This document shows positions 6,573 through 7,014 of a DNA stretch of 7,014 nt, in pieces; position 1 is the stretch's first letter; every line of letters starts with the position of its first letter. The notes beneath the pieces are model-generated. The model was not told the DNA's origin. It searched no databases and worked only from the letters and a program-made list of their open reading frames with translations. A program made the position numbers and the translations under genes. Source of the stretch: Rudanella sp. (GTDB taxonomy: Bacteria; Bacteroidota; Bacteroidia; Cytophagales; Spirosomataceae); the NCBI GenBank assembly GCA_026785985.1, contig JAJAYX010000075.1, positions 1-7,014 on the forward strand, in the 5' to 3' direction.

Positions 6573-6821
6573 ATGCAGGAAGTTTCTAACACAATAGTTG
6601 TTGTTGCTGACGATGCTGACGATCAGTTTCTGATCCGAAACGTTTTTGAACAGACCAATCCGGCCATTGAAGTTGTCACACTTTCGGATGGTGACGAAGT
6701 ATTGCCCTATCTGAATAAATAGTCTTCCCTTCCCAAACTGGTATTGCTTGATCTGAACATGGCCTGGCTTAATGGCTTGCAGACGTTGGCCCAACGGCTC
6801 GAAAGGGAGTGGATTAAATAA
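6573..6821 (+). pseudogene. Truncated response-regulator receiver domain with internal TAG
   Basis: From ATG 6573 the frame encodes 49 residues (VVVADDADDQFLIRNVF, then DGDEVLPYLNK) that match the start of a CheY-type receiver, including the acidic pair D13-D14. The frame is broken by TAG at 6720-6722. The same frame then continues with LPKLVLLDLNMAWLNGL, the beta-3 strand with the phospho-acceptor aspartate (LLDLNM), and stops at TAA 6819-6821 after 32 more codons. The conserved Pro after NM is changed (NMAWLNG rather than the usual NMPxxNG), and the remaining ~40 residues of a receiver, with the Thr/Ser and Lys switch residues, are absent. Both the nonsense codon and the truncation argue for a decayed copy of a single-domain regulator. 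A sequencing error could explain the TAG but not the missing C-terminus. No sensor kinase lies nearby. Confidence 0.8.
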
Positions 6822-6824
6822 TTG

Positions 6825-6891
6825 AGTTAAACGTTAAGAGTTGGCCGACGCGAAAGAATCGCGTGCGTCAGCCAACTCTTAACGTTTAACT
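6825..6891. terminator. Long hairpin, probable bidirectional terminator
   Basis: A perfect 21-bp inverted repeat pairs 6825-6845 with 6871-6891 (arms read AGTTAAACGTTAAGAGTTGG... and its complement). After one mismatch the stem continues with GACGC (6847-6851) against GCGTC (6865-6869), leaving a loop of about 11-13 bases. It lies between convergent units: the receiver pseudogene stops 3 bases before it, and the minus-strand gene stops 18 bases after it. Position favours termination in both directions, but there is no clear U-tract on either side and the stem is longer than most intrinsic terminators, so a repeat element is an alternative. Confidence 0.6.
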
Positions 6892-6909
6892 ATCAACTGC
6901 TAACTTCAC

Positions 6910-7014
6910 TTAAAACCCTAACCCAACCGCCATTGCCTGAATAGGTGATGGGAACGTTGCGACCGAAGTCGCTGCACCCGTCATTAAATCAACACGATAT
7001 ACGCCTGACATAAC
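6910..7014 (-). CDS. C-terminal end of an uncharacterised, possibly DUF4394, protein
   Basis: The last 34 codons of a minus-strand gene whose 5' part lies beyond the right edge; the stop is TAA at 6912-6910. The visible peptide reads VMSGVYRVDLMTGAATSV and ends PIQAMAVGLGF. The pattern (x)YRVDLxTGAAT resembles the repeated strands of DUF4394 or similar beta-propeller-like surface proteins common in Spirosoma and relatives, where a final AVGLGF-like strand closes the domain. That assignment comes from a short motif only. It converges on the receiver pseudogene with the long hairpin between them. Confidence 0.5.
   Translation of the reverse strand, partial: VMSGVYRVDLMTGAATSVATFPSPIQAMAVGLGF

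Overview
The window looks like chromosomal DNA from a Cytophagales-type member of the Bacteroidota, most like Spirosoma and relatives. This rests on: Bacteroidota-style promoters (TTTG followed by TAnnTTTG) ahead of two genes; the gene content (ATP-type PEP carboxykinase, class I fructose-1,6-bisphosphatase, a secreted DUF1080 protein, a ChaN-like protein and a short tail resembling DUF4394); few Shine-Dalgarno sites; and moderate GC coding DNA with AT-rich intergenic spacers. The genus is an inference. No phage, CRISPR, transposase, tRNA or rRNA gene was seen.

Layout: positions 1-2732 hold a minus-strand pair, pckA then fbp, whose stop and start codons overlap as ATGA (1110-1113); fbp runs off the left edge. 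A 313-bp spacer (2733-3045) separates them from a divergent plus-strand gene (3046-4536) encoding a 496-residue XRE/ScfR (RamB-like) regulator. The spacer holds a perfect 14-bp palindrome with an extra half-site, a nested hairpin in the pckA leader, and a promoter that ends at the regulator's ATG. Further right on the plus strand are a secreted DUF1080 protein (4656-5435) and a ChaN-like haem-binding-type protein (5476-6435). They are separated by a 135-bp inverted repeat whose right arm lies inside the chaN-like reading frame. Next is a response-regulator receiver pseudogene (6573-6821) with an in-frame TAG and no C-terminal part, then a 21-bp-stem hairpin (6825-6891), and finally the 3' end of a convergent minus-strand gene (6910-7014).

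How the genes may work together: PckA makes phosphoenolpyruvate from oxaloacetate, and Fbp performs the late irreversible step of gluconeogenesis. The divergent regulator belongs to a family that in other bacteria controls acetate and short-chain acyl metabolism. The simplest reading is a self-contained gluconeogenic switch, in which the regulator binds the TAGCGAA-type sites between the two promoters to control pckA-fbp and perhaps itself. The DUF1080 and ChaN-like genes are probably co-transcribed and act in the cell envelope; no link to gluconeogenesis can be seen. The most unusual points are the predicted leaderless start of the regulator, the apparent repeat-derived signal peptide of the ChaN-like protein, and the decayed response regulator.
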